Shown here piece by piece: positions 1-8,566 of a stretch of 64,000 bases of DNA. A program made the position numbers and the translations under genes. Under the pieces are notes generated by a model. It saw only the letters and a program-made list of their open reading frames with translations, was not told where the DNA came from and ran no database searches. This DNA is from Zhongshania sp. (GTDB lineage: Bacteria; Pseudomonadota; Gammaproteobacteria; Pseudomonadales; Spongiibacteraceae), in NCBI GenBank assembly GCA_018066965.1, contig JAGPVP010000061.1, positions 1 to 64,000 of the forward strand, written 5' to 3'. How positions within the stretch are numbered: position 1 is the first letter of the stretch; each line of letters begins with the position of its first letter.

Positions 1-26
1 TCGCCAAATCGGGTATTTGTATACAT

Positions 27-90
27 GTTGCAGGCCTTTGTTTTTGAGTTCGCACTCAGAGGTTTACCCTCTAGGCAAAGGCTCTGCAAC
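27..90. other. Three-way-junction structured element (possible RNA)
   Basis: Bases 27-40 (GTTGCAGGCCTTTG) pair with 76-90 (CAAAGGCTCTGCAAC), giving 14 base pairs with one bulged T at 83. The enclosed loop holds two adjacent small hairpins: GAGT-tcgc-ACTC at 46-57 and AGAGG-tttac-CCTCT at 58-72. The whole forms a compact three-way junction. It lies about 230 bases upstream of the symporter gene, and no T-run follows it, so it is not an ordinary terminator. I do not recognise it as a known riboswitch class. Strand is unknown because the pairing is symmetric. It could be a structured leader, a small RNA, or a recombination site. Confidence 0.45.
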
Positions 91-322
91 CCCTCCAGCC
101 ATTTCCCTTTAATTTATTCCGGACAGCAGTGCAACTCGATTGGGGATCCATACCCCAAGCCTCACCAACACCCCACCATAAATCCCATCACTTCGCATCA
201 CTCAGCCTTTCGACTGGTCATTATTGTTCTGGCACGCTAGAGTAAAGGCAGAAAATTATTGCCGTTCAGCCGCTATCTAACGTTTTTCTTACTACTGTCC
301 AAGCCAAAGAGTCATTGTCACT
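91..322. other. Intergenic region upstream of the symporter
   Basis: No convincing gene is seen here. A short hairpin, TTGGGG-atccata-CCCCAA, sits at 140-158 without a T-run. The remaining sequence is C/A rich up to about 200 and AT rich after 240, where the promoter for the following gene would be expected. No clear -35/-10 pair could be assigned. Confidence 0.3.
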
Positions 323-1600
323 ATGCGAAATATTCCCCTGCACTGGCAAATTGTTGCCGCCATTCTATTAGCAGTAGCAGCGGGTATTCTTGGTGGCCCC
401 GACGCAGGCATCGGCAGCTTGCAACTCACCGCCATCTACACGTTTTTAGGCACGATGTTTCTCAATGCCTTAAAAATGCTGATAGTGCCGTTAGTTATGT
501 CATCAATCATCAGCGGTATGGCGGGCGTGGGTGGCGACAAGCTCGAAAAGTTGGGCGGCAAAACCCTGTTGTTTTACGCCTCAAGCAGTTTAATCGCGAT
601 TTTAATCGGTCTCGCCGTGGTCAATGTGATTGCCCCCGGCAGCGGCGACAATCAAGCCTTAGCGGCCACAATCAGTAGCAATGACCCTGAACTCAGCGAT
701 ACCTTGTCAAAAGTCGAGGGTCGTGGTGCCAGTGATATTGTGCAAGTGTTTGTGCGCATGGTACCCACCAATATTGTCGATGCTGCCGCTAACGGCGAAA
801 TGCTGGGGCTGATCTTTTTTAGTTTATTATTCGGTTTTTTCCTGGCTCGCAGCAAATCAGAACACGCGGCAACGCTGATGCATTTCTGGCAAGGTGTCAT
901 GGACATCATGACCGCAATCACCATGTGGGTAATGAAATTCGCCCCACTCGGGGTGTTTGGCCTAGTGGCCAAAACCGTCGCGATAACCGGCTTTGCGGCG
1001 TTTAAGCCGATGCTGCTATTCTTCTTTACCGCCTTGCTCGCCTTACTTATTCACGCCTTTGTCGCGCTGCCTTTGGTGCTGCGCTACATCGGCGGCGTGA
1101 GTCCCAAAAAGCATTACGCGGCGATGACGCCTGCACTCTTAACCGCGTTTTCAACAGCCTCTAGCTCAGCAACACTGCCACTCACATTAAAGAGTATTCA
1201 GGAAGAGTCCGGCGTATCCAAACAAGTCAGCGGCTTTGTCTTACCCTTGGGCGCCACCGTTAATATGGATGGCACCGCCTTATACGAATGCGTCGCAGCC
1301 ATGTTTATTGCTCAAGTGTACGGTCTAGAACTTGGCCTTGTGCAGCAATTCACCATTGTGATGATTGCGCTGCTCACTTCCATCGGCGTGGCAGGTATTC
1401 CCGCCGCTAGCTTAGTCGCTATTTCCGTCATCTTAGGTGCCATTGGCCTGCCATTAGAGGGCATCGGTCTATTGCTAGTGACCGACCGTATACTCGATAT
1501 GATACGTACCGCCGTTAATGTGTTTAGCGACTCTTGCGCGGCAGTGGTGATTGCTCGCAGCGAGGGCGAAGACACGTTAATCGCCGTAAACAAAAATTAG
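323..1600 (+). CDS. Dicarboxylate/amino acid:cation symporter (DAACS family)
   Basis: This is a 425-residue inner-membrane protein of the sodium/proton:dicarboxylate symporter family (GltP/DctA type), which imports acidic solutes such as C4-dicarboxylates or glutamate. The family signatures are visible: the serine-rich re-entrant loop STASSSATLPLT near residues 277-288, and the NMDGT motif within GATVNMDGTALYE near 310-322. Length is normal for the family. The start was taken as the ATG just before the hydrophobic N-terminus; there is no strong Shine-Dalgarno. The next gene, an HMG-CoA reductase, begins 47 bases downstream, so co-transcription is likely. Given that neighbour, a branched dicarboxylate such as 3-hydroxy-3-methylglutarate is a possible substrate, but this is inference only. 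Confidence 0.9.
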   Translation: MRNIPLHWQIVAAILLAVAAGILGGPDAGIGSLQLTAIYTFLGTMFLNALKMLIVPLVMSSIISGMAGVGGDKLEKLGGKTLLFYASSSLIAILIGLAVVNVIAPGSGDNQALAATISSNDPELSDTLSKVEGRGASDIVQVFVRMVPTNIVDAAANGEMLGLIFFSLLFGFFLARSKSEHAATLMHFWQGVMDIMTAITMWVMKFAPLGVFGLVAKTVAITGFAAFKPMLLFFFTALLALLIHAFVALPLVLRYIGGVSPKKHYAAMTPALLTAFSTASSSATLPLTLKSIQEESGVSKQVSGFVLPLGATVNMDGTALYECVAAMFIAQVYGLELGLVQQFTIVMIALLTSIGVAGIPAASLVAISVILGAIGLPLEGIGLLLVTDRILDMIRTAVNVFSDSCAAVVIARSEGEDTLIAVNKN

Positions 1601-1647
1601 TTATTAGCCAAAAACCAAATAAACGAAAATAATAAAGCGGATATTTT

Positions 1648-2826
1648 ATGAGCGAACGCAAACCCATCCCCCGTATAAAGGGGGATAATTATTCCGAAGA
1701 TGCGGCGGCGTTGCGCCGTACATTTATTGAAGAGCAAACCGGTGTAAAACTCACGCACACCGGTCATTATTCAATTGATCCAAGCAGCGTTGAAGGCAAT
1801 GCCGAAAACTTTATCGGTGTGGTGCAAATGCCGGTTGGTGTCGCTGGCCCCTATCTCATTAATGGCGAACATGCACAGGGAGTTTTTTATGTGCCGATGG
1901 CGACCACCGAAGGCACACTGATTGCGTCTTACAGCCGTGGTATGCGGGTAATTTCTGAGTCGGGTGGTGCCACCGTTACGGTGATTGAAGAGTTTATGCA
2001 GCGCGCACCGTTGTTTGAATTTGCTAGCGCCCGCGAAGCTCGGCACTTTTCAGACTGGCTAGATCAACAGCACACCGCCATTCGCCAACAAGCCGAAAGC
2101 ACCACCTCCGTCGGTAAATTACAGCATATCCAAAAATGGGTGATCGCCAATAAATTATTCACCCGCTTCAATTACACCACCGGCGACGCCGCCGGACAAA
2201 ACATGACTGGCAAAGCAACCCACAAAGCCTGCCAGTGGATACTGGGCAACTACCCCGGCGTTGTAGAAAACTTCTCGCTATCAAGCGGTATAGAAACCGA
2301 CAAAAAGCATTCGCATATGAATCTCTTGCACAGCCGTGGCAAGAAAGTCGTCGCAGAAGCCACCATTAGCAAAGATGTATTAAAAGACCTTATGCGCGCC
2401 GACCCTGAGCGTATGTTTCGCCTTAGGCAGCGCACCATGCTTGGCAGCTTGTTGGCGGGTTCTGCCTACAACGGCCCGCACTCTGCTAATGGCATCGCCT
2501 CAATGTTTATTGCCACCGGCCAAGACGAGGCTAATGTGGTGGAATCACATACCGGCATCGCGTTTATGGACTTAACGCCCGCGGGGGATTTGTATTATTC
2601 CGTCACCCTGCCCTCAATAATTTGCGCTAGCTACGGCGGCGGCACTGGCTTGGCCACTCAACGTGAATGCCTGGAAATGATGGACTGCTACGGGCAGGGC
2701 AAGGCGAGAAAATTAGCGGAGATTGTTGCGGCAACGGTACTTGCCGGTGACCTGTCTTTAGCCGCTGCCATCGTTGCCGATGAATGGGTATCTAGCCACG
2801 ATCAACTTGGTCGCAATAGACCTTAG
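1648..2826 (+). CDS. Hydroxymethylglutaryl-CoA reductase, class I-like
   Basis: This 392-residue protein interconverts HMG-CoA and mevalonate with NAD(P)H. The catalytic set can be placed: Glu88 in MATTEGT, Lys219 in the TDKK motif, Asp293 in GQDEAN and His384 near the C-terminus in SSHDQ. The ENFIGV and MPVGVAGP stretches near 53-67 and DAAGQNM at 180-186 are also family marks. The wording resembles class I (eukaryal/archaeal type) more than the class II enzyme of Pseudomonas mevalonii. It differs from canonical enzymes at the dinucleotide motif, which reads DAAGQNM instead of DAMGMNM, and at ASYGGGT instead of GTVGGGT. Most gammaproteobacteria make isoprenoids by the MEP route, so a catabolic or special role is plausible. 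A transporter precedes it, and an esterase and a CoA-transferase follow. Confidence 0.88.
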   Translation: MSERKPIPRIKGDNYSEDAAALRRTFIEEQTGVKLTHTGHYSIDPSSVEGNAENFIGVVQMPVGVAGPYLINGEHAQGVFYVPMATTEGTLIASYSRGMRVISESGGATVTVIEEFMQRAPLFEFASAREARHFSDWLDQQHTAIRQQAESTTSVGKLQHIQKWVIANKLFTRFNYTTGDAAGQNMTGKATHKACQWILGNYPGVVENFSLSSGIETDKKHSHMNLLHSRGKKVVAEATISKDVLKDLMRADPERMFRLRQRTMLGSLLAGSAYNGPHSANGIASMFIATGQDEANVVESHTGIAFMDLTPAGDLYYSVTLPSIICASYGGGTGLATQRECLEMMDCYGQGKARKLAEIVAATVLAGDLSLAAAIVADEWVSSHDQLGRNRP

Positions 2827-2894
2827 TGTTGCATTCCCATTGAATTAAAAACTGTGGCTTAGCAGCCTAAACAACATAAAAAATAAATTAAAAT

Positions 2895-3818
2895 ATGAAA
2901 ATAGAGAACCTTAATCCGCAGTTACAAAAAGCCTATCGTCGAATACCGGCGGTACCGCTTCACAATTCAATTTTACTTCGAATTATTCAATTTATTTCAA
3001 AATTTCAAGCCACGCCAAAATCAATGCTTGGCGTTTCCATAGAAGATCACAGCGTTGGCAAGAGTGCCGTACGGGTTTACCGGCCTAGTGGAACAACATC
3101 AGGCGCGGGCTTACTGTGGATACACGGCGGTGGATATATTATTGGTAGCGCCGCCATGAATGATCGCGAATGCGCGCTTTACGCTAAAAATCTGAACATA
3201 ACTGTTGTCTCTGTTGATTATCGCCTTGCGCCACAGCACCCATTTCCAGCCGCCTGCGATGATTGCTTTATGGCCTGGCAGTGGTTTATAGACAAGGCAA
3301 AAACCTTAGGTGTATCGCCAGACCGTATTGTGATTTCTGGGCAAAGTGCCGGCGGCGGGCTAGCAGCAGGACTCGTCCAACGCATTCACGATAGCGGTGG
3401 AATTCAACCGGCGGGCCAAGCATTATTCTGCCCCATGCTGGATGATCGCACCGCAACACGCACCGAACTAGACGCCTTAAAACATCGGCTTTGGAGCAAT
3501 AAAAACAACCGTGGTGCATGGGCACATTATCTTGGCCAAGCACCTGGCTTGGCGCAGGCACCGCTTTATTCCGTACCTGCACGCCGAGACAACTTAAGTG
3601 GCTTACCGGCAAGCTGGATTGGCGTTGGTGATATAGACCTGTTTTACGAAGAAGATCAACGCTATGCCGAGCGCCTTACAGACGCTGGTGTTAACTGTGA
3701 GTTTAAAATTATTTCCGGTGGCCCACATGCATTTGAAGCCATAGTGCCAGCTGCGCCGGTGAGCATCGAACTTTTCGAATCTAACTACCAATTTCTGCGG
3801 CGTGTATTAGCGCTCTAA
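2895..3818 (+). CDS. Alpha/beta hydrolase, hormone-sensitive-lipase (family IV) type
   Basis: This is a 307-residue esterase/lipase of the HSL family. The oxyanion-hole motif HGGG lies at residues 77-80, the nucleophile Ser151 in GQSAGG, the acid in GVGDID (Asp246 or Asp248) and His278 in GGPHAFE. No signal peptide is visible, so it should be cytoplasmic. It sits 68 bases after the HMG-CoA reductase gene and 19 bases before the CoA-transferase gene, suggesting a common transcript. The substrate is unknown; ester or lactone forms of mevalonate/HMG-type acids are a guess from context. Many HSL-family enzymes act on short acyl esters. Confidence 0.88.
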   Translation: MKIENLNPQLQKAYRRIPAVPLHNSILLRIIQFISKFQATPKSMLGVSIEDHSVGKSAVRVYRPSGTTSGAGLLWIHGGGYIIGSAAMNDRECALYAKNLNITVVSVDYRLAPQHPFPAACDDCFMAWQWFIDKAKTLGVSPDRIVISGQSAGGGLAAGLVQRIHDSGGIQPAGQALFCPMLDDRTATRTELDALKHRLWSNKNNRGAWAHYLGQAPGLAQAPLYSVPARRDNLSGLPASWIGVGDIDLFYEEDQRYAERLTDAGVNCEFKIISGGPHAFEAIVPAAPVSIELFESNYQFLRRVLAL

Positions 3819-3837
3819 AATACTTGCTAACCCAATC

Positions 3838-5073
3838 TTGAGCCGACAACAAAATATGCTTAACGAATCTGCACCCTCAAATACTGGCCCACTGAAGGGC
3901 ATGCGTATTTTAGAGCTTGGCCAACTTATCGCCGGTCCTTTTGCCACCACCATGCTTGGGTATTTTGGTGCCGAAGTGATTAAAATCGAACCGCCAGGTA
4001 TTGGCGATCCTATCCGTCGCTGGCGCAGCATGAAGGGCGACACCTCCCTGTGGTGGTATAGCATTGCTCGCAATAAAAAATCGGTGACGGTAGATCTTCG
4101 TCACCCCGACGGTCAGGCCTTGGTGCGCGATCTTGCCGCGCAATGCGATGTCTTGGTCGAAAATTTTCGGCCCGGCGTAATGGAAGAATGGCAGCTGGGG
4201 CCAGAGGACTTAAAAGCCGCTAACCCCGACCTGGTTTACACCCGCATCTCTGGCTACGGCCAAACTGGCCCCTATGCAGAAAAGCCCGGCTTTGCCTCTG
4301 TATGCGAAGGGATCAGCGGCTTCCGCCACCTCAATGGATTTCCCGGCGAAGCACCGGTAAGGCCGAATCTTAGTCTTGGCGATAGCATTGCGTCACTGCA
4401 CGCGATTATCGGCATTTTAATGGCCCTTAACGCTAGAGATCGCGGCGTACATAAAGGCCAAGTGGTTGATGTCGCCCTGTATGAAACCATGTTTAATATG
4501 CTGGAATCCGTAGTGCCGGAATACGCCGAGGAAGGCATTATCCGCGAAGCGTCTGGCACCACCTTAACCGGCATTGTTCCAACCAATACCTATCGCTGCC
4601 AAGACGGTAAATTTGTCATTATCGGTGGCAATGGCGATTCGATTTTTAAACGCTTGATGACCGAGATTGGCCGCAGCGATTTTGCTGCAGATGCGGCGAT
4701 GGCCGACAACGCCGGTCGCGTCATCCATCAACAAAAGATTGATGATGCGATCAGTCACTGGTGCAGTCAGCACACTATACGCAGCGTGATTGAAAAACTG
4801 GAGGCAGTGAGAGTACCGGCCGGCCCAATTTACAATGCCGAAGATATGGCCAATGATCCGCACTTTCAGGCGCGGGGCTTATTCGAGAAAGTCGCTATCG
4901 ACGCAGACAACAGTGTCACTATTCCCGGTATGTCTCCTAAACTTTGCGGCACACCCGGCGGCACCCAATGGGCGGGACCGACACTAGGACAACACACCGA
5001 GCAGGTCTTAAGTGAATTACTAGGTCTTCAATCTGAGCAGTTAGAACAACTAAAAAATAACGCCGTAATCTAG
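3838..5073 (+). CDS. Family III CoA-transferase (CaiB/BaiF type)
   Basis: This 411-residue protein moves CoA between carboxylic acids. The Rossmann-like start RILELGQLIAGPFAT at residues 23-37, the segment EVIKIEPP, and the catalytic aspartate Asp182 in SLGDSIA fit family III transferases. Its overall layout resembles the succinyl-CoA:glutarate/HMG CoA-transferase branch, but the acceptor cannot be told from sequence by eye. The open frame begins with TTG at 3838. An ATG at 3856 and another at 3901 (just before RILELG) are alternative starts, and none has a good ribosome-binding site. It is the last gene of the apparent symporter, HMG-CoA reductase, esterase, transferase set. Confidence 0.85.
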   Translation: MSRQQNMLNESAPSNTGPLKGMRILELGQLIAGPFATTMLGYFGAEVIKIEPPGIGDPIRRWRSMKGDTSLWWYSIARNKKSVTVDLRHPDGQALVRDLAAQCDVLVENFRPGVMEEWQLGPEDLKAANPDLVYTRISGYGQTGPYAEKPGFASVCEGISGFRHLNGFPGEAPVRPNLSLGDSIASLHAIIGILMALNARDRGVHKGQVVDVALYETMFNMLESVVPEYAEEGIIREASGTTLTGIVPTNTYRCQDGKFVIIGGNGDSIFKRLMTEIGRSDFAADAAMADNAGRVIHQQKIDDAISHWCSQHTIRSVIEKLEAVRVPAGPIYNAEDMANDPHFQARGLFEKVAIDADNSVTIPGMSPKLCGTPGGTQWAGPTLGQHTEQVLSELLGLQSEQLEQLKNNAVI

Positions 5074-5170
5074 CCGCCAACAATATCAACACAACTCGGC
5101 CAGCACATATTCACCTTAGACGTCACAACCTCTGGTATATTTGTTGACGAGTTATCGCAAGGATTGAAGC

Positions 5171-5458
5171 ATGCATATCGATAAAGCAAAAAAGCGTATC
5201 GCCAAGCAAATAAAAAAGGGATTTCATGGTTATCCCTCGATTTCTTTAGCGTATTTCGGTGCGACACCCAGCATTGCCACCGAGCTAGTTATTTCATTTG
5301 TCTTAGAAGAAGGTGCTGAACCGCAACTACAAAAGCTAGTGTGTGCGTATGACGCAAGAGAAGATGAAACCATTCAATCAACTATCGTAAAGATAATTGA
5401 ACGCTCGAATGCCATTACCGTGACCGAAATCACCGGTAATTCAATTATTCAAACCTAG
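5171..5458 (+). CDS. Hypothetical protein, 95 aa
   Basis: I do not recognise this small protein. It has a basic N-terminus (KAKKRIAKQIKKGF), then a mixed hydrophobic middle and an acidic stretch near residues 60-70. No signal peptide, transmembrane helix or metal motif is evident. An AGGA sequence lies 8-11 bases before the ATG, supporting the start. It stands alone between the CoA-transferase gene and a 337-base spacer. Confidence 0.6.
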   Translation: MHIDKAKKRIAKQIKKGFHGYPSISLAYFGATPSIATELVISFVLEEGAEPQLQKLVCAYDAREDETIQSTIVKIIERSNAITVTEITGNSIIQT

Positions 5459-5795
5459 TCTAATTTCACGCTAGAAACGCCTAAATTGGCGCTTTCACGC
5501 CGATATTCGGTGACCTTACAGACAAAACGCTAGCATTACGTCATACTAATGGACGCAATGCCTTTCAGTATCCCCCGCGTTACGAAGACTGCTTGGTAAT
5601 TTAGCGGGTGCATTTCCCCGCAGGGTCAGCATCGCCTTATTTTCAATTTTTCATCAGATTTAGTGAGTTTAGGCTTTAAATTACGACTTTTGTATTTAAG
5701 CCGCGTAATACTAACACTATCAATTTAGCTGCCTTGAGCTGCATATTTAACAGCAAGCTATGGCGGCGCTAACTTTGCCAGGATACCGTTTGGAT
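5459..5795. other. Intergenic region, no gene seen
   Basis: There is no supported gene in these 337 bases. One short hairpin, CGCC-taaatt-GGCG, occurs near 5479-5492. The last 100 bases are AT rich and could hold the promoter of the following gene, but no clear promoter boxes were identified. Confidence 0.3.
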
Positions 5796-6062
5796 ATGCA
5801 GGATAAAATTACCGCAATATTAGATTACCTTAACGAACATAAAACGCGCTGCAGTAATAATGCGGCAGCGGAAGCCTTGGGTATTACGGCTCCGGCACTT
5901 AAGAAGTTATTAGGTGCACGCCGACCAGAAACCTCTTGGCTGGTTAATTATGGTACCGGCGAGCCGGCGGGGTACTCTGCCGAAGATAAGCACCCGGATC
6001 TTTATCGCACCAAGCGCATTATTAAGTCTGCAGAAGTTTTAACGCGTAACCTCGACTTGTAA
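5796..6062 (+). CDS. Conserved hypothetical protein, helix-turn-helix-like
   Basis: The protein has 88 residues from the ATG at 5796; a longer frame opens at 5760, but its first 12 residues look unrelated. The N-terminal half (ILDYLNEHKTRCSNNAAAEALGI) reads like a small helix-turn-helix or winged module. The C-terminal half has SWLVN and GEPAGY motifs typical of a family of short conserved proteobacterial proteins. The function of that family is not known to me. No neighbours suggest a role. Confidence 0.6.
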   Translation: MQDKITAILDYLNEHKTRCSNNAAAEALGITAPALKKLLGARRPETSWLVNYGTGEPAGYSAEDKHPDLYRTKRIIKSAEVLTRNLDL

Positions 6063-6286
6063 ATATTCGCTGGCTAGTGGCGGATATTTCTTGGATTTAC
6101 TCCGTATTAAAGAGCCTCTTTAATGCAGAGTAAGGCGTGAGAAAACAATGATTCATGCTTGTTATTTGGCTGCCGAATAGGGAATATTGACGGTAATTAC
6201 TGCGCCTAATTTACAACATGACGCCCAGTCGCTGGTCGAATACGCATCAATAAGACGTTTTCGCCCATATCCAGATAGAGGCCGCT

Positions 6287-6694
6287 ATGCTTAAAATATG
6301 TTTTTACACCGCACTGGTATTTTTCTCCGCATTAGTCCAGTCGTCTGAGTCAGCAACGACAAGCTGTACCATGGACGGCACTCAGCTAGAAATGAATGAC
6401 TGCGCCGCCCAAAAGCACCAAGAACAGCAAGCTCTATTCGACAATGCCCTTGCTGAGGTGCTTGCCATTGCCAAGTCTAAAAACCAAGGCTTTGGCCCCC
6501 AACCTGAAGATATTCAAACCACACAAGATGCGTGGCTAAATTACGCCGAACAGCACTGCCACCTGCTAATCACATGGGGCGGCAGCATGGCGACGATGCA
6601 ATATCATTTATGCATGGCTGATCTTTATGAACAGCATAAAAAAGAAATTCAGGCACATATCTGTCATCCCGCCCTTGGTTCCTGCGCGCAGTAG
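6287..6694 (+). CDS. LprI-like (DUF1311) exported protein
   Basis: This is a 135-residue protein with an N-terminal signal peptide of about 22 residues ending near SSESA. The mature part contains the LprI/DUF1311 pattern: an early Cys-containing QLEMNDCAA segment, a long helix, a WLNYAEQHC segment and a final MADLYEQH with LC. In mycobacteria this domain is linked to lysozyme inhibition, so a periplasmic role in envelope protection is possible. It ends 10 bases before the convergent oxidoreductase gene. Confidence 0.75.
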   Translation: MLKICFYTALVFFSALVQSSESATTSCTMDGTQLEMNDCAAQKHQEQQALFDNALAEVLAIAKSKNQGFGPQPEDIQTTQDAWLNYAEQHCHLLITWGGSMATMQYHLCMADLYEQHKKEIQAHICHPALGSCAQ

Positions 6695-6704
6695 ACAGCC
6701 GAAT

Positions 6705-7658
6705 TTACAAAGTAAACACCAAGCGTGCGGCACCCGGCTCAAGCCACGCTGACTCAATCTCTGCGAGCGGTGCACTGCGAGTTTCTATTCGTAAACCCAC
6801 ACTGGTCACCACCTTCATCATCGCGCCAATGGCATTCACTAATGCAACGTTAGACACACTCCCCAAACCACTGCCCATTAATTCCAAACCACTGCTACGT
6901 AACGCACCTGCTGGCACAGCAAGCTCAGGCCCACCTAGGCCGCCGATATTCACAAAGCGGATTCGCGGCGCGGCATCGCCAGCGCCATGACTAGTCGCCG
7001 CGGTAATGAAGGCGCCCGCCGATGGGCCCCACAAATAGTCCAATACAATATCAACTCCATTTGCTATTTCGTCGCGAAAACGCTGCGTCAGGGCATCCGT
7101 CCCTTGATTTAAAGGGATAAACTCGTCGGCGCCTAACGCACGCAAATCTGCCTCGGTAGCCGGATTCCTGCCCGTTGCAATGACCCGCCCAGCCCCTAAG
7201 TGCTTAGCAATCTGAATAGCTAAGCGACCCGACGCGCCCGTCGCGCCGTTAATTAATACGGACTCTCCCGCACGCATTTTCGCGCGATCAGTCAGCGACG
7301 CCCACGACGACATACCCGGATTCGCAATAGCGGCAGCGGTAATATCATCAACATCGCTTGGCAAGGCCACGGTATAAGCCGCCTTTACCGCGACTTTTTC
7401 GGCCATCGCTCCCACCGGCGCGGGGGGAAAAGCAAAATATACCCTCTCGCCATTTTCCAAATAGCCAACACCATCAACTCCCGGTACAAAAGATAAGGCA
7501 GGGCTCGAATAGTGCTTACCCGATGCCTGTGCGCGTACCAATTGGCTTAAAGCAGCGGCTTTAACCGTAACTAGCACTTCGTCTGTCGCGGGCTGGGGCT
7601 GATCGAACTGCAGAAACTGCGGGGGTGAATCGTAGGCGTGAACAACGGCGGCTTTCAT
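6705..7658 (-). CDS. Zinc-independent MDR-family alcohol dehydrogenase/quinone oxidoreductase
   Basis: A 317-residue medium-chain dehydrogenase/reductase. It has the GroES-like N-terminal fold and a nucleotide-binding motif, GATGASGRLAIQIAKHLGA, near residues 140-158, followed by IATGRN, which favours NADP(H). The zinc-ligand cysteines of classical alcohol dehydrogenases are absent, so it belongs with the quinone-oxidoreductase-like proteins. The physiological substrate is not evident. It is transcribed alone, convergent with the LprI-like gene. Confidence 0.85.
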   Translation of the reverse strand: MKAAVVHAYDSPPQFLQFDQPQPATDEVLVTVKAAALSQLVRAQASGKHYSSPALSFVPGVDGVGYLENGERVYFAFPPAPVGAMAEKVAVKAAYTVALPSDVDDITAAAIANPGMSSWASLTDRAKMRAGESVLINGATGASGRLAIQIAKHLGAGRVIATGRNPATEADLRALGADEFIPLNQGTDALTQRFRDEIANGVDIVLDYLWGPSAGAFITAATSHGAGDAAPRIRFVNIGGLGGPELAVPAGALRSSGLELMGSGLGSVSNVALVNAIGAMMKVVTSVGLRIETRSAPLAEIESAWLEPGAARLVFTL

Positions 7659-7793
7659 TCTGTATCTCCCAAAAAATAAGGCCTAGCGCCACAGTAAAAA
7701 AGTAGCTACGGCAATTTTGTGAATAGCGATGAATCGGCTAGGCACTTAACAAGCCGCCAACTCCTAAAGCTACTTAGACTAGCACTAAAATAA

Positions 7794-7823
7794 AAAAGGC
7801 ATGACCGTAATGTCATGCCTTTT
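7794..7823 (-). terminator. Rho-independent terminator after the FHA gene
   Basis: A 12-bp perfect stem (AAAAGGCATGAC at 7794-7805 with GTCATGCCTTTT at 7812-7823) and a 6-base loop is followed on the minus strand by a T-rich run. It lies 28 bases downstream of the FHA gene stop codon. Confidence 0.85.
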
Positions 7824-7850
7824 GGGCTAAAATATAAGCGTCTCTGCAAC

Positions 7851-8498
7851 TTACACTTCGGCTGAGGCCAGCACAAACTTAAGCTGGGTGCCGGCAATTT
7901 CTAGCACATCGCCGGTATTTAGCTGCCGTGGCTGCAAGCCAATTTCGACGCCATTGAGTTTTGGCGTGCGACCGTCTTTGCCTTCAATGTGTTCTAGATA
8001 ATAATCTTGCTGGCGACGGCTAATTGCCGCGACTTGAAAACCCGCTTTACCAAGTTTGGTCAGCGGCTTGCTCAAAATCATTTCACGGCCAGCGGAACCG
8101 CCATTTTGCACCGTTAATTTACCTATCATTGGTATTGGTGCTGGCTCGGCTCGTTTCATCGTAGGCCTCATAGCGATGGTCTTTTCGACGTCTGCCTCGG
8201 CACTGGAATATGTTTCACTGTGATAGGTCAGTGAGTGCTTACCTATCGTAATGTAGTCGCCATTGCGCAAGGGATGACGAGTTACCGCAGCACCATTAAC
8301 AAAAGTGCCGTTGGTGCTGCCAAGGTCAATTAAAAAGCTGTCCTTAAGCAACGTTTCAATCACCGCATGACGGCCACTGACCGCCAAATTTTCAATACAA
8401 ATATCATTGTCAGGCGCACGCCCCACAGACACCCGCTCCTTACTCAGCGGAAAATCCTCAAGCACCCTACCCTGAAAACTGAGAACCAGCTTAGCCAT
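7851..8498 (-). CDS. FHA-domain protein
   Basis: This 215-residue cytoplasmic protein has an N-terminal forkhead-associated domain that binds phosphothreonine peptides. Key positions are visible: VGRAPDNDI near 26-34, SGRHA near 41-45, and GSTNGTFVNG near 60-69. A second, weaker FHA-like fold occupies about 125-212. Between them is a Thr-containing linker (TIAMRPTMK) of the kind that is often phosphorylated. It is 68 bases downstream of a PP2C phosphatase gene on the same strand, the usual pairing in Ser/Thr signalling modules. No Ser/Thr kinase gene is present in this window. Confidence 0.88.
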   Translation of the reverse strand: MAKLVLSFQGRVLEDFPLSKERVSVGRAPDNDICIENLAVSGRHAVIETLLKDSFLIDLGSTNGTFVNGAAVTRHPLRNGDYITIGKHSLTYHSETYSSAEADVEKTIAMRPTMKRAEPAPIPMIGKLTVQNGGSAGREMILSKPLTKLGKAGFQVAAISRRQQDYYLEHIEGKDGRTPKLNGVEIGLQPRQLNTGDVLEIAGTQLKFVLASAEV

Positions 8499-8566
8499 AA
8501 TCCCTATCCGTAATTGACCTGTATTCCCTAGGTGAGGCGCAGCGACATAGCAGCCTGTCAGTCACC

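Noticed and set aside
25..240. 71-codon frame upstream of the symporter
   Set aside because: No family features and biased to low-complexity residues; overlaps the three-way-junction structure.
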